19,226 nucleotides of DNA from contig CAJUHS010000031.1 of the NCBI GenBank assembly GCA_910586535.1, forward strand, positions 1 to 19,226, in the 5' to 3' direction. The notes beneath the pieces are model-generated. The model ran no database searches and had not been told where the DNA came from. It saw only the letters and a list, made by a program, of their open reading frames with translations. A program made the position numbers and the translations under genes. This document shows positions 1 through 7,027 of the stretch, one piece after another. The number at the start of each line of letters is the position of its first letter. Within the stretch, counting starts at the first letter, position 1. Source of the stretch: an uncultured Oscillospiraceae bacterium (GTDB lineage: Bacteria > Bacillota > Clostridia > Oscillospirales > Ruminococcaceae).

Positions 1-2
1 GC

Positions 3-1853
3 TCTGCAAAGGCTATATTCAATGCGGCCGAAACGAACCTTACATCTATTGCTCACGACAACTATATTTCTGTTGAGGAACGTCTTGTTGCGTCGGCAAA
101 CGGCACATACTCACAGGAAGAGCTTGATATCTTCGCTACAGAGCTTGACGAAATCGCCGACGAAATGGTCAAGACCCTTAATGCGGACTTCTCCGAAAGA
201 CAGCTTTTCGGCGGCGCAAGCAACCAGAAGGCTCCTTTCCGCATTGAAAGAGTCATGATAAAGGATCAGAACGGTCAGGTGGTTTTCCCTCCCGATTATA
301 ACAAGTACTACAATGCGGACGGCTCTATGAAGTCTGACATTTCACTCAGCGATATTCCCCGTACAGTTACATACAACGGCATTCCCCTTGATTTCGATGT
401 TACGAGCGATATGATACTTCCCGACGGAACTGTTACAAGGGCGGCGGGAGAGTATACAGTTACAGTTTTCGATGAGAAAACCAAAAAGTGGCTGGATAAT
501 GCCGACGACAACCGTATAATTTCCGCTGAGGACGTTGCAAGGGCTCAGGAAGAAAAGGACAACTCGGTTCTTTATCCCGGCTCAAAGCCAATTTATGTAG
601 ATATCGGACTGGGAATAAAGTACAATGACGACCTTACGGTTGATCCTCAGACAGCCCTTGACGTTTCTATAAACGGTGCAAAAACCACCGGCAGCGGCAT
701 TGATATATCGGGGGTTCCGATTAACGGAACAGCTTCCTGCACCATAGCCGATCCAATGGCGGCTGATCTGTCAGGCGGATATGCGGCCGGCGCAGGAAAA
801 ATTCCCCTCAGCCTCACGGTAGACGGCACAAAATACGATCTTGAGCTTGATATGGGCGCTGTCCTTCCCGAAAAGACAGACGGCACCACCTATACAGACG
901 ATGAAGTGAAATCAGCTCTCAACAACGCTCTCAAAACAGCGTATAAGGCTGCTGCAAAAAAAGGTCTGCCAAAGGGTATCTCTTTGGATTACAGCAATAA
1001 AGAGCTTACGCTCAATACCGGCTCGAACCGCGTTGAGGTCGGGGCAAACGACTTCGGCATCGCGGAGGGCGAAATTGCAAGAAAAGCGGAAACACAGTAT
1101 GCAACTATTTCCGAAAATTACGAGGAAAAATTAGATACCGCACAGTTTGAAAAGGGTCTTGCTGCGGGAGACCTTACCAAAACGCTTACAATAAAGGTGA
1201 ACGGTACGGACTATACGCTTTCCCTTGACCTTTCAAAGCTTGACAGCTCCAAGCTTACCGGTACAAAGACGTCTTTCACCAAGGACGAGATAGTAAGCGC
1301 TGTAAGTGACGCGCTTGACAAAGCAGTAAAGGACGCGAAGCCTTCTTTGCCTGCGGGCGTTTCAATAGGCTGCAGCAGCAAGGGCGCTATCGTTATGAAA
1401 GCGGACACAGGAATTACTGCCGAAATATCTGATCCGAACGACCTGGGACTTCCGGCAGGCTCCGCTTCCACCGAAATAGACACTTCTCAGCCTCAGACTC
1501 CGACGCTCAATGAAAGATTCAGCAGGAACCTTATGCAGCTCGTACTCGATGCGTCGTCGGCTCTCAGAAGAGGAGATCAGGATACTGTAAATGCTATCAT
1601 TGACCGCGCAAACGAGGCTAATAACCACATACTCACCGAAATAACCACCCTTGGAACAAAATCCAACAGCATTGAGTTCTATCAGAATAAAAACAAGGAT
1701 TACGAATTTAACCTCAAGGAGCGTCAGAACCTTGTCGAGGGTACGGATATGGAAAATGAGATCATTGAATGGGAGGCTGTCAAGGCTGCATACGACGCTA
1801 CTCTTAAAATGGGTACGCAGATACTCCCTCACAGTATTTTTGATTTTATTTAA
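3..1853 (+). CDS. flgL: Flagellar hook-filament junction protein FlgL (5' partial, enlarged)
   Basis: Hook-associated protein 3, which joins hook to filament outside the cell. The reading frame is open from base 3, so the start lies upstream; 616 residues are visible against roughly 300 for an ordinary FlgL. The C-terminal helical part (about 1500-1850) has the flagellin/FlgL pattern LNERFSRNLMQLVLDASSAL followed by a long amphipathic helix and the ending SIFDFI. The N-terminal segment (SAKAIFNAAETNL onward) is the matching helical arm. Between them lies a long beta-rich insert in which two segments of about 90-95 residues (about 790-1071 and 1180-1463) look like tandem copies of one module, each starting with a V-[DN]-G-T-[KD]-Y strand. 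It is the first visible gene of the flagellar operon and is followed 78 bases later by the DUF6470-type gene. The internal ATG at 165 is not the true start, because the frame stays open and FlgL-like upstream of it. Confidence 0.9.
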   Translation, partial: SAKAIFNAAETNLTSIAHDNYISVEERLVASANGTYSQEELDIFATELDEIADEMVKTLNADFSERQLFGGASNQKAPFRIERVMIKDQNGQVVFPPDYNKYYNADGSMKSDISLSDIPRTVTYNGIPLDFDVTSDMILPDGTVTRAAGEYTVTVFDEKTKKWLDNADDNRIISAEDVARAQEEKDNSVLYPGSKPIYVDIGLGIKYNDDLTVDPQTALDVSINGAKTTGSGIDISGVPINGTASCTIADPMAADLSGGYAAGAGKIPLSLTVDGTKYDLELDMGAVLPEKTDGTTYTDDEVKSALNNALKTAYKAAAKKGLPKGISLDYSNKELTLNTGSNRVEVGANDFGIAEGEIARKAETQYATISENYEEKLDTAQFEKGLAAGDLTKTLTIKVNGTDYTLSLDLSKLDSSKLTGTKTSFTKDEIVSAVSDALDKAVKDAKPSLPAGVSIGCSSKGAIVMKADTGITAEISDPNDLGLPAGSASTEIDTSQPQTPTLNERFSRNLMQLVLDASSALRRGDQDTVNAIIDRANEANNHILTEITTLGTKSNSIEFYQNKNKDYEFNLKERQNLVEGTDMENEIIEWEAVKAAYDATLKMGTQILPHSIFDFI

Positions 1854-1931
1854 GGCGTTCAGGATAAAAGGATATTTTCAGCATGGACGGCCGCTTGGGT
1901 CTGCTGTCCGAGAAAGGCGGGTTATTGATAT

Positions 1932-2540
1932 ATGGAGCAGCTGCTAAGCATTAAGCATATTCCGATCAAGGTTGAAGTTAACGTTACAAGAGGAGAGTTC
2001 AAACGCGTTGAAAACAGCGCTCAGAGCGCTCCCTCGGTAAAGGTCTCGCCTAAAAAGGGCGGCGGACTTCGTCTTCAGGCGGAACCGTACAGAATGGAGA
2101 TTTCCGAAAGCCGCAATTATGACGCGTATATCCCGTCCGGTAATTACGGCAGCGGTTTTACGCTTACATACGAAGCTGTTGCAAAGCTTGCAGACGGGGG
2201 AAATTCTGCGGCCGGCATAAAGCAGTCCGGAGAAATGAGGCAGTTTTCAGCGAAAAGAGCCTCCAGAAGCATTGAATCGGTTCTTCAGTCTCTTCCCAAA
2301 AGCAAGGACAGCGCGGTAAGCTATGCCGACGGCGTGCTGAGCGTGAACTACCGCATGACCGGAGCCGAATCGGTTGCTGAGCTTGCTTCATCGTACCCGG
2401 AATTTGAATTTATTCCCGGCAGCATTGAGTTTATAATCAGCCAGATGCCGGAGCTGGACATAGAATATCTCGGAGACCCGATATATTTCCCAAGAAGCGC
2501 AGACCCCAACTATGAACCTATTGTGGACGTTCTTGTTTGA
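1932..2540 (+). CDS. DUF6470-type flagellar-operon protein (YviE-like)
   Basis: A 202-residue soluble protein of unknown molecular role. It opens with LSIKHIPIKVEVNVTRGEFKR, a short beta-strand pattern I associate with the DUF6470 family (B. subtilis YviE), whose genes sit between flgL and fliW. No signal peptide, membrane segment or catalytic motif is visible. The C-terminal half (about 150-202) is rich in P, E and Y and ends in YFPRSADPNYEPIVDVLV. The start chosen is ATG 1932, with AAAGGCGGG about 11 bases upstream. fliW follows 27 bases after the stop, so cotranscription is likely. Position suggests a role in filament assembly or export, but this is inference from the neighbours only. Confidence 0.75.
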   Translation: MEQLLSIKHIPIKVEVNVTRGEFKRVENSAQSAPSVKVSPKKGGGLRLQAEPYRMEISESRNYDAYIPSGNYGSGFTLTYEAVAKLADGGNSAAGIKQSGEMRQFSAKRASRSIESVLQSLPKSKDSAVSYADGVLSVNYRMTGAESVAELASSYPEFEFIPGSIEFIISQMPELDIEYLGDPIYFPRSADPNYEPIVDVLV

Positions 2541-2567
2541 CGTCCGAGTCTGTGAGGAAGTTTATAT

Positions 2568-3002
2568 ATGATAGTTAAAACAAGGGATTTCGGCGAACAG
2601 GAAATTTCAGAAGACAAGATCATCAGCTTTCCCAACGGAATATTTGCTTTTGAGGACGAACACCGCTTTATAATGCTTTCCCCTCTCGGAGACGATGTGT
2701 ATCCCGCATGGCTCCAGAGCGTCGATAACGAAAATCTCTGCTTTATTGTGTTTGATCCGTGTCAAATCGTCTCCGACTATTCGGTAACAGCCGATGAGGA
2801 GAGTCTGTCGGCGGCAAGGTTCGGAAATGAGCCTAAGCCCCACTATCTTACTCTTGCCGTGGTTCCCGAGGACTATAAGGATACCACGGTGAACCTTAAA
2901 AGCCCGATACTGGTAAACAGCGAAAAAATGCTGGCTGTGCAGACAATTGCCGCGGAAAATTACCCCATAAAGTTTCCTATCTTTAAAAAGGAGGGAGACT
3001 GA
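2568..3002 (+). CDS. fliW: Flagellar assembly factor FliW
   Basis: A cytosolic 144-residue protein that in Firmicutes binds both flagellin and CsrA. When flagellin accumulates, FliW is released from it and inhibits CsrA, so translation of flagellin mRNA follows export. The sequence has the usual FliW features: an N-terminal ISFPNGIFAFEDEHRF segment, a central FIVFDPCQIVSDY segment, and a C-terminal SPILVNSEKMLAVQ block. Length is normal for the family. The start ATG 2568 follows a GAGGAAG ribosome binding site. Its stop overlaps the csrA start (TGATG at 3000-3004), which fits translational coupling of the two partners. Confidence 0.95.
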   Translation: MIVKTRDFGEQEISEDKIISFPNGIFAFEDEHRFIMLSPLGDDVYPAWLQSVDNENLCFIVFDPCQIVSDYSVTADEESLSAARFGNEPKPHYLTLAVVPEDYKDTTVNLKSPILVNSEKMLAVQTIAAENYPIKFPIFKKEGD

Positions 3003-3232
3003 TGCTTGTTATTACCCGTAAAAACGGCGAAGGACTGCATATAGGAGAGAACGTCCGAGTGACTGTTGTTGAAACTTCCAAGGACAGGGTGAAAATAGGT
3101 ATAGACGCTCCCTACGACGTGAGGATAATCCGCGACGAGCTTTTTGATACCGAAAGATTCAATATTCAGGCTGCCGTGCACAAGCCCGCAGCGGATCTGC
3201 TTTCGATGATAAAAAATCAGCAGAATAAATGA
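3002..3232 (+). CDS. csrA: Carbon storage regulator CsrA
   Basis: An RNA-binding dimeric translational repressor that acts on GGA-containing mRNA leaders, in flagellated Firmicutes mainly the flagellin mRNA. The 76-residue product begins MLVITRKNGEGLHIGENV, close to the family pattern MLVLTRKxGExxxIGDxI, and keeps the RNA-contacting arginine at position 44 (RIIRDE). A GGAGGG ribosome binding site inside the end of fliW and the TGATG overlap couple it to fliW. The tail after residue 55 is slightly longer than in short CsrA proteins, which is common in Gram-positives. fliD starts 31 bases after the stop, and its leader holds a possible CsrA site. Confidence 0.95.
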   Translation: MLVITRKNGEGLHIGENVRVTVVETSKDRVKIGIDAPYDVRIIRDELFDTERFNIQAAVHKPAADLLSMIKNQQNK

Positions 3233-3263
3233 ACAAAATGATTAATACGAAAGGATGATCGTT

Positions 3264-5801
3264 ATGTCGACAATTTCCAATTCCAATAACAGAGCTGTGA
3301 GCAGCCGCAACAGAATGTCAGGTCTTATGTCCGGTCTGGATACTGAGGAGCTTGTAAAGGCGATGACCGCCAATACCAAAAACAGGATAAATACCAAGCA
3401 GCAGAAGCTTCAGACCTTGCAGTGGAAACAGGACGGATACCGCTCAATTATTTCCAAGATAAACGACTTTAAGAATAAGTATCTTGACTTGACCAGCTCT
3501 TCTTCCATAAAGGCTAATGCTATATTGAAAAAATGCCTTGCTACGTCTTCTAACGATAAGATTACCGCAAGCGTTTCGGCAGGCGCGACGCCCGCAAAGT
3601 ATACTATCCGCGAGGCCGCTTCTGCCAAGACTGCTTCTGTAACTTCCGGCGGATCGGTTTCCGGCGGAAGCATAAAGCTTGATTTCTCGGACGCCAAGAA
3701 AGGCAAGAACTACGAGGTCAAGATCAAGCTGGACGGCGCTGAAAAGACTATCGTTTTCACAGGCGGAAAGGACGCTGCCGAAACGCAGCAGAACTTCCTT
3801 GACGCGGCTAACAACGCAATAAGCGATATTGTTCACACTGGTCAGAAGTTCGAGATAAACGGCGAGTCCGGATTGGTATTCAACAGCGCGGGCGATAATA
3901 TCTACCACGTTTTTGAAATAGCTGACAGCGGTGACAATATGGAAGAGGCTCTTGGCATCGACGGCGGCAGAACGAGCCGCATATCCAAGTCCTCAAAGCT
4001 TGGCGAGATCGGTTTTAACAATAAGCTTGTCTCCGAGGACGGCAAGTATAACATCAACATTAACGGCGTTTCCTTTGAGTTTACAGAGGATACTACCGTT
4101 TCAGAAATGCTGAACAAGATCAACACCTCTAATGCGGGCGTTACAATGACTTTCAGCAACGTATCACAGTCCTTTACCCTTGAGACCAAGGATACAGGCG
4201 CAGGTCAGGAGCTGAACCTGTATCAGACAGGCGGAACGCTTCTCAACTCGCTGTTCAATATCAGCGGCGACAAGCTGGGAGTTTCATCTGCGGATTCCAC
4301 TAAGATTGAGTATGGTATAAACGGCAGCTATACTCAGAAAATTGACGATTCCAAGCTTAAGAACGGTTTTGACGACGGAGAGAAATTTACTTTTACTCTT
4401 AATATCGACGGCAAGGACCGCAAGTTTGAATGGGATCTGAGCAAAGTCCTCAAAAAGAGAGACGACGGCGAGACTTATTCCGCTTCGGAAATAAACGAAG
4501 CGCTCCAGAAGCAGCTAAAAACAGAGCTTGAGGCTGACGGCGGGAGCGGAAAAGAAAAGCTCGACCTTGAGATCAAGTATGATTCCAACGGTTTGACCCT
4601 TACTTCAAGCGACCACAAGTTCACTGTTGTGGACAGCAACTTCGCTCTCGATCCCGGCAAGACCAACGAAAAAATGGTTGGGGGCGACGAAATGTACGTT
4701 ATCGCTCCCGGCGTTAAGAGCATGAAATTCAAGGTCGGCGATGAGGAAATTGAAGTTACTGCGAGCAAAAAAGAAGGCATTTCTATAAAGGACTTGGCTG
4801 ACAAGGGTCTTTTCAACATCAGGAGCGACGGAACTCTGGTGGCTTCACGCGAAGTAACTGCCGTTGATGACAACGCAAAGGCAATGTTCAAAACATATTT
4901 CGGCGGCAAGGAGACTCTTACTCCTGCGGCGGACAATGATGTATTTACGGCTTACGGTTCCAACAGCACGCTTGAGATAAGCACCGACGGCGAGAATTTT
5001 ACCAAGTACACAAGCGCTACAAACCTTTTTACTTTCGACGGTACAACTATCAACCTTACCAACATTAAGGAATTTAAGGCGGAGACCGACGAGGATCTTA
5101 TTACTGTTGAGACCAAAAAGGATACGAGCGGTATCAAGGACGTTATCAAGGGTTTTGTTGACGACTACAACAAGCTTATCGAAGACCTTTACAAAGAGAT
5201 AAATACAAGACGTCCTCAAAAGAACAAAGCGTATTTTGACCCGCTGACCGACGAGCAGAAGGACGAAATGGAATCTGACGAGATAGAAAAGTGGGAGGAG
5301 CAGGCTAAGCAGGGTCTGCTGTACCGTGACAATAATATCCAGAAGTTTCTTTCCGAGATCAGAGGCGTTATGTCGAGAGGCATCAACGGTTTTACTCTGA
5401 AGGACATGGGCGTTCAGCTTACCGAAAACTGGCGCGACAACGGCAAGCTTGAGATCAAGGAAGATAAGCTTGACAGCGCTATCGAAGCTTACGGCGACAA
5501 GATCGCGGATTTCTTTACAGGACCCGACGGACTTGCGTCTAGGCTTGAAAGCACTATCGACAAGGCTATTTCCACAAAGACCAAGAAGTACGGCTATCTG
5601 ACTTCTTTGGCGGGTATGGAAAATACTAAGACCGATACCGACAATCAGATCTATAAGGAAATGCAGTCGATCCAAAGCATTATCGACAAGCTGAATGAAA
5701 AGTACGAAAATGAACAGGACCGCTACTGGAACCAGTTTACAGCTCTGGAAAAATATATGGCTCAGATGCAGCAGCAGGCGTCCTATTTCATGCAGGAATA
5801 A
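3264..5801 (+). CDS. fliD: Flagellar filament cap protein FliD (enlarged)
   Basis: Hook-associated protein 2, the cap that folds flagellin at the filament tip. The product is 845 residues if translation starts at ATG 3264, which sits 8 bases after AAAGGA; the ATG at 3255 overlaps that ribosome binding site and is less likely. The N-terminal D0/D1 part has the pattern RMSGLMSGLDTEELVKAM followed by a coiled coil (to about residue 80). The C-terminal part (about 630-845) has VIKGFVDDYNKLIEDLY, GKLEIKEDKLDSAI and a terminal coiled coil. Common FliD proteins are about 450-700 residues. The excess is in the middle domains, where segments near 3700-3970 and 4389-4670 resemble the modules inserted in FlgL. 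Confidence 0.95.
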   Translation: MSTISNSNNRAVSSRNRMSGLMSGLDTEELVKAMTANTKNRINTKQQKLQTLQWKQDGYRSIISKINDFKNKYLDLTSSSSIKANAILKKCLATSSNDKITASVSAGATPAKYTIREAASAKTASVTSGGSVSGGSIKLDFSDAKKGKNYEVKIKLDGAEKTIVFTGGKDAAETQQNFLDAANNAISDIVHTGQKFEINGESGLVFNSAGDNIYHVFEIADSGDNMEEALGIDGGRTSRISKSSKLGEIGFNNKLVSEDGKYNININGVSFEFTEDTTVSEMLNKINTSNAGVTMTFSNVSQSFTLETKDTGAGQELNLYQTGGTLLNSLFNISGDKLGVSSADSTKIEYGINGSYTQKIDDSKLKNGFDDGEKFTFTLNIDGKDRKFEWDLSKVLKKRDDGETYSASEINEALQKQLKTELEADGGSGKEKLDLEIKYDSNGLTLTSSDHKFTVVDSNFALDPGKTNEKMVGGDEMYVIAPGVKSMKFKVGDEEIEVTASKKEGISIKDLADKGLFNIRSDGTLVASREVTAVDDNAKAMFKTYFGGKETLTPAADNDVFTAYGSNSTLEISTDGENFTKYTSATNLFTFDGTTINLTNIKEFKAETDEDLITVETKKDTSGIKDVIKGFVDDYNKLIEDLYKEINTRRPQKNKAYFDPLTDEQKDEMESDEIEKWEEQAKQGLLYRDNNIQKFLSEIRGVMSRGINGFTLKDMGVQLTENWRDNGKLEIKEDKLDSAIEAYGDKIADFFTGPDGLASRLESTIDKAISTKTKKYGYLTSLAGMENTKTDTDNQIYKEMQSIQSIIDKLNEKYENEQDRYWNQFTALEKYMAQMQQQASYFMQE

Positions 5802-5902
5802 CCGAAAGATTATAGCAAGAGGCAGGATATTTCCTGCTTCCTGCTTGTGTAAGCTTATACCCGTTTAGGCAGGCGTATGCAATTGAAAGGAATGAAGTCA
5901 TA

Positions 5903-6271
5903 ATGCAGCAGAATCCGTATCAGAAGTTTATGCAGCAGAGTGTTACGACAATGACGCCCGGACAGTTGGTGGTTGCACTTTATGACAAAGCCATAACAGA
6001 GCTTAACAAGGCTGTTTATTATATCGAAGAGGAACCGAGCATTCCCAAAGCGCATAACTCAATAATCCGTGTTCTGGATATTGTGGACACACTTGATTCT
6101 CATCTCAAGGAAAAATATGAAATTTCCAAAAGCCTTGCGGCGATGTATCAGTACTTCCGCGAAAGTCTTACAAAGGCAAACGTCAAAAAGGACGCGGGCA
6201 TACTGAAAGAGCTTATACCGTTTTTTCAGGAGATACGCGACGCTTTTGCTGAGGCTTCAAAAGGCTTTTAA
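5903..6271 (+). CDS. fliS: Flagellar export chaperone FliS
   Basis: A small helical cytosolic chaperone that binds the C-terminal helix of flagellin and keeps it from polymerising before export. The 122-residue product begins QNPYQKFMQQSVTTMTPGQL, matching the family pattern NAYxxYxxxxVxTASPxxLVxxLYDgai, and keeps the LYDKAI segment. A good ribosome binding site (AAAGGA) precedes ATG 5903. The 101-base gap from fliD holds a 6-bp hairpin (GCAGGA 5822-5827, TCCTGC 5832-5837) without a U-tract, so it is not an obvious terminator and read-through from fliD is likely. Confidence 0.95.
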   Translation: MQQNPYQKFMQQSVTTMTPGQLVVALYDKAITELNKAVYYIEEEPSIPKAHNSIIRVLDIVDTLDSHLKEKYEISKSLAAMYQYFRESLTKANVKKDAGILKELIPFFQEIRDAFAEASKGF

Positions 6272-6292
6272 CACTTTCGGGGAGGCGCTGTA

Positions 6293-6763
6293 ATGAATAG
6301 TAAGCCGCTTTTAAATCTCGTTGACAGAAAGATACATGAAATGGAACGTTACAGCGAAATTACGAATCGTATGCTGTACGAGGATATTGACGGTGTGGGA
6401 GAACTTCTTGCTGAGAGACAAAGCATTATTACTGCTATGGACGGCATTTCGCTGGATATCAAGCAGTACATAAGCGAACAGTCCATGGAGCACCAGGATA
6501 GGCTGAACAAGCTGATGAAATTTGAGGATATCGGCGTACTTAACGGAGAACTTCTGGAACTTCAGGAGAAAATCGGTCATGTACATGAACTGAGAGAAAA
6601 AATACTCAAGGATGACGCGGCTGCTTACGACAGATTTGAGAAAATGCGCGACGAGCTCCGCGAAAAGCTTGAACAGTCCGCAAAGGGTAAACAAGTGATC
6701 AACTATTTTTCCGGCACAAATACCAATATAAATAAAGGAAAAAAGTTGAATATTTCAAATTAA
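6293..6763 (+). CDS. FlgN/FliT-like flagellar export chaperone
   Basis: A 156-residue, almost wholly helical, charged protein directly after fliS (21-base gap, GGGGAGG ribosome binding site). No catalytic motif or membrane segment is seen. Length, helix content and position match the small chaperones of hook-associated proteins (FlgN for FlgK/FlgL, FliT for FliD) that often close this cluster in Clostridia. Residues about 25-60 (YEDIDGVGELLAERQSIITAM) resemble the FlgN-type heptad pattern. It could equally be a FliT-type protein; sequence reading alone does not separate the two. The -35 box of the tRNA-Arg promoter lies inside its last codons. Confidence 0.6.
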   Translation: MNSKPLLNLVDRKIHEMERYSEITNRMLYEDIDGVGELLAERQSIITAMDGISLDIKQYISEQSMEHQDRLNKLMKFEDIGVLNGELLELQEKIGHVHELREKILKDDAAAYDRFEKMRDELREKLEQSAKGKQVINYFSGTNTNINKGKKLNISN

Positions 6764-6774
6764 TATGTTATAAT
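6746..6774 (+). promoter_or_regulatory. Promoter of the tRNA-Arg gene
   Basis: TTGAAT at 6746-6751 and TATAAT at 6769-6774 are separated by 17 bases. This is a near-consensus sigma-A promoter with a predicted start near 6781. It overlaps the last codons of the FlgN/FliT-like gene and points at the tRNA. Confidence 0.8.
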
Positions 6775-6780
6775 ATTACT

Positions 6781-6804
6781 GTCGGACTGTTTGGACAGTC
6801 CGAC
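6781..6804 (+). other. Perfect 10-bp hairpin in the pre-tRNA leader
   Basis: Ten bases at 6781-6790 pair perfectly with 6795-6804 around a TTGG tetraloop. The hairpin begins at the predicted transcription start and ends 8 bases before the tRNA. No U-tract follows, so it is not a standard intrinsic terminator. It may protect the 5' end, guide pre-tRNA processing, or mark the end of the flagellar operon transcript. Confidence 0.75.
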
Positions 6805-6812
6805 AGCGATTT

Positions 6813-6889
6813 GCGTCTGTAGCTCAGTTGGATAGAGCGTCAGACTCCGACTCTGAAGGTCGCAGGTTCGACTCCTGTCAGGCGCACCA
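6813..6889 (+). tRNA. tRNA-Arg (anticodon CCG)
   Basis: A complete cloverleaf can be drawn. The acceptor stem GCGTCTG/CAGGCGC has one G-U pair; the D-stem is GCTC/GAGC; the anticodon stem is TCAGA/TCTGA with loop CTCCGAC; the T-arm is GCAGG/CCTGT around TTCGACT. CCA is encoded (6887-6889). The anticodon CCG reads the arginine codon CGG. The gene is the integration target of the downstream element: its last 48 bases are repeated exactly at 16293-16340, so insertion left the tRNA intact. Confidence 0.95.
6842..6889 (+). repeat. attL: 48-bp attachment-site repeat inside tRNA-Arg
   Basis: Bases 6842-6889 are identical to 16293-16340; the bases just outside differ on both sides (C/G before, C/T after). 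The repeat runs from the anticodon stem to the CCA end. This is the usual footprint of a tyrosine recombinase that integrates at a tRNA 3' end and restores the gene. Confidence 0.95.
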
Positions 6890-6896
6890 CGTGTTT

Positions 6897-6930
6897 AAGC
6901 CGTTTGAGGGTTCTTTGGCGGCTTTTTATT
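6897..6930 (+). terminator. Intrinsic terminator behind tRNA-Arg, supplied by the element
   Basis: AAGCCG (6897-6902) pairs with CGGCTT (6919-6924), followed by TTTTTATTTT. It lies just inside the element, so integration replaced whatever ended the tRNA transcript before. Confidence 0.65.
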
Positions 6931-6948
6931 TTGCTCCAAATGGCGATT

Positions 6949-6971
6949 TTGACAACAGATTGACAACAACT
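6949..6971 (+). promoter_or_regulatory. Left integrase arm-type sites (two direct TTGACAACA repeats)
   Basis: TTGACAACA occurs at 6949-6957 and again at 6960-6968, 11 bases apart, about one helical turn. The same pair with the same spacing occurs at 16148-16167 near the other end. Tn916/lambda-type integrases bind such repeats with their N-terminal domain. Confidence 0.75.
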
Positions 6972-6991
6972 CCGTGAAAAATATAAAAATC

Positions 6992-7025
6992 AAGGCTCTT
7001 TTCCATACTCGGGAAAGAGCCTTTT
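6992..7025. terminator. Bidirectional terminator after the integrase gene
   Basis: The arms 6992-7001 and 7014-7023 (AAGGCTCTTT and its complement) form a 10-bp stem, extended by CC/GG near the loop. TTTT follows on the + strand; a T-rich stretch (GATTTTTATATTTTT) follows on the - strand, right behind the integrase stop. Confidence 0.75.
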
Positions 7026-7027
7026 AA

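Noticed and set aside
1362..1832. 156-codon open frame on the - strand inside flgL
   Set aside because: Shadow of the flgL C-terminal region, which is clearly coding on the + strand.
4845..5675. 276-codon open frame on the - strand inside fliD
   Set aside because: A shadow of the fliD reading frame; the + strand product is a clear FliD, and no ribosome binding site fits the - strand start.
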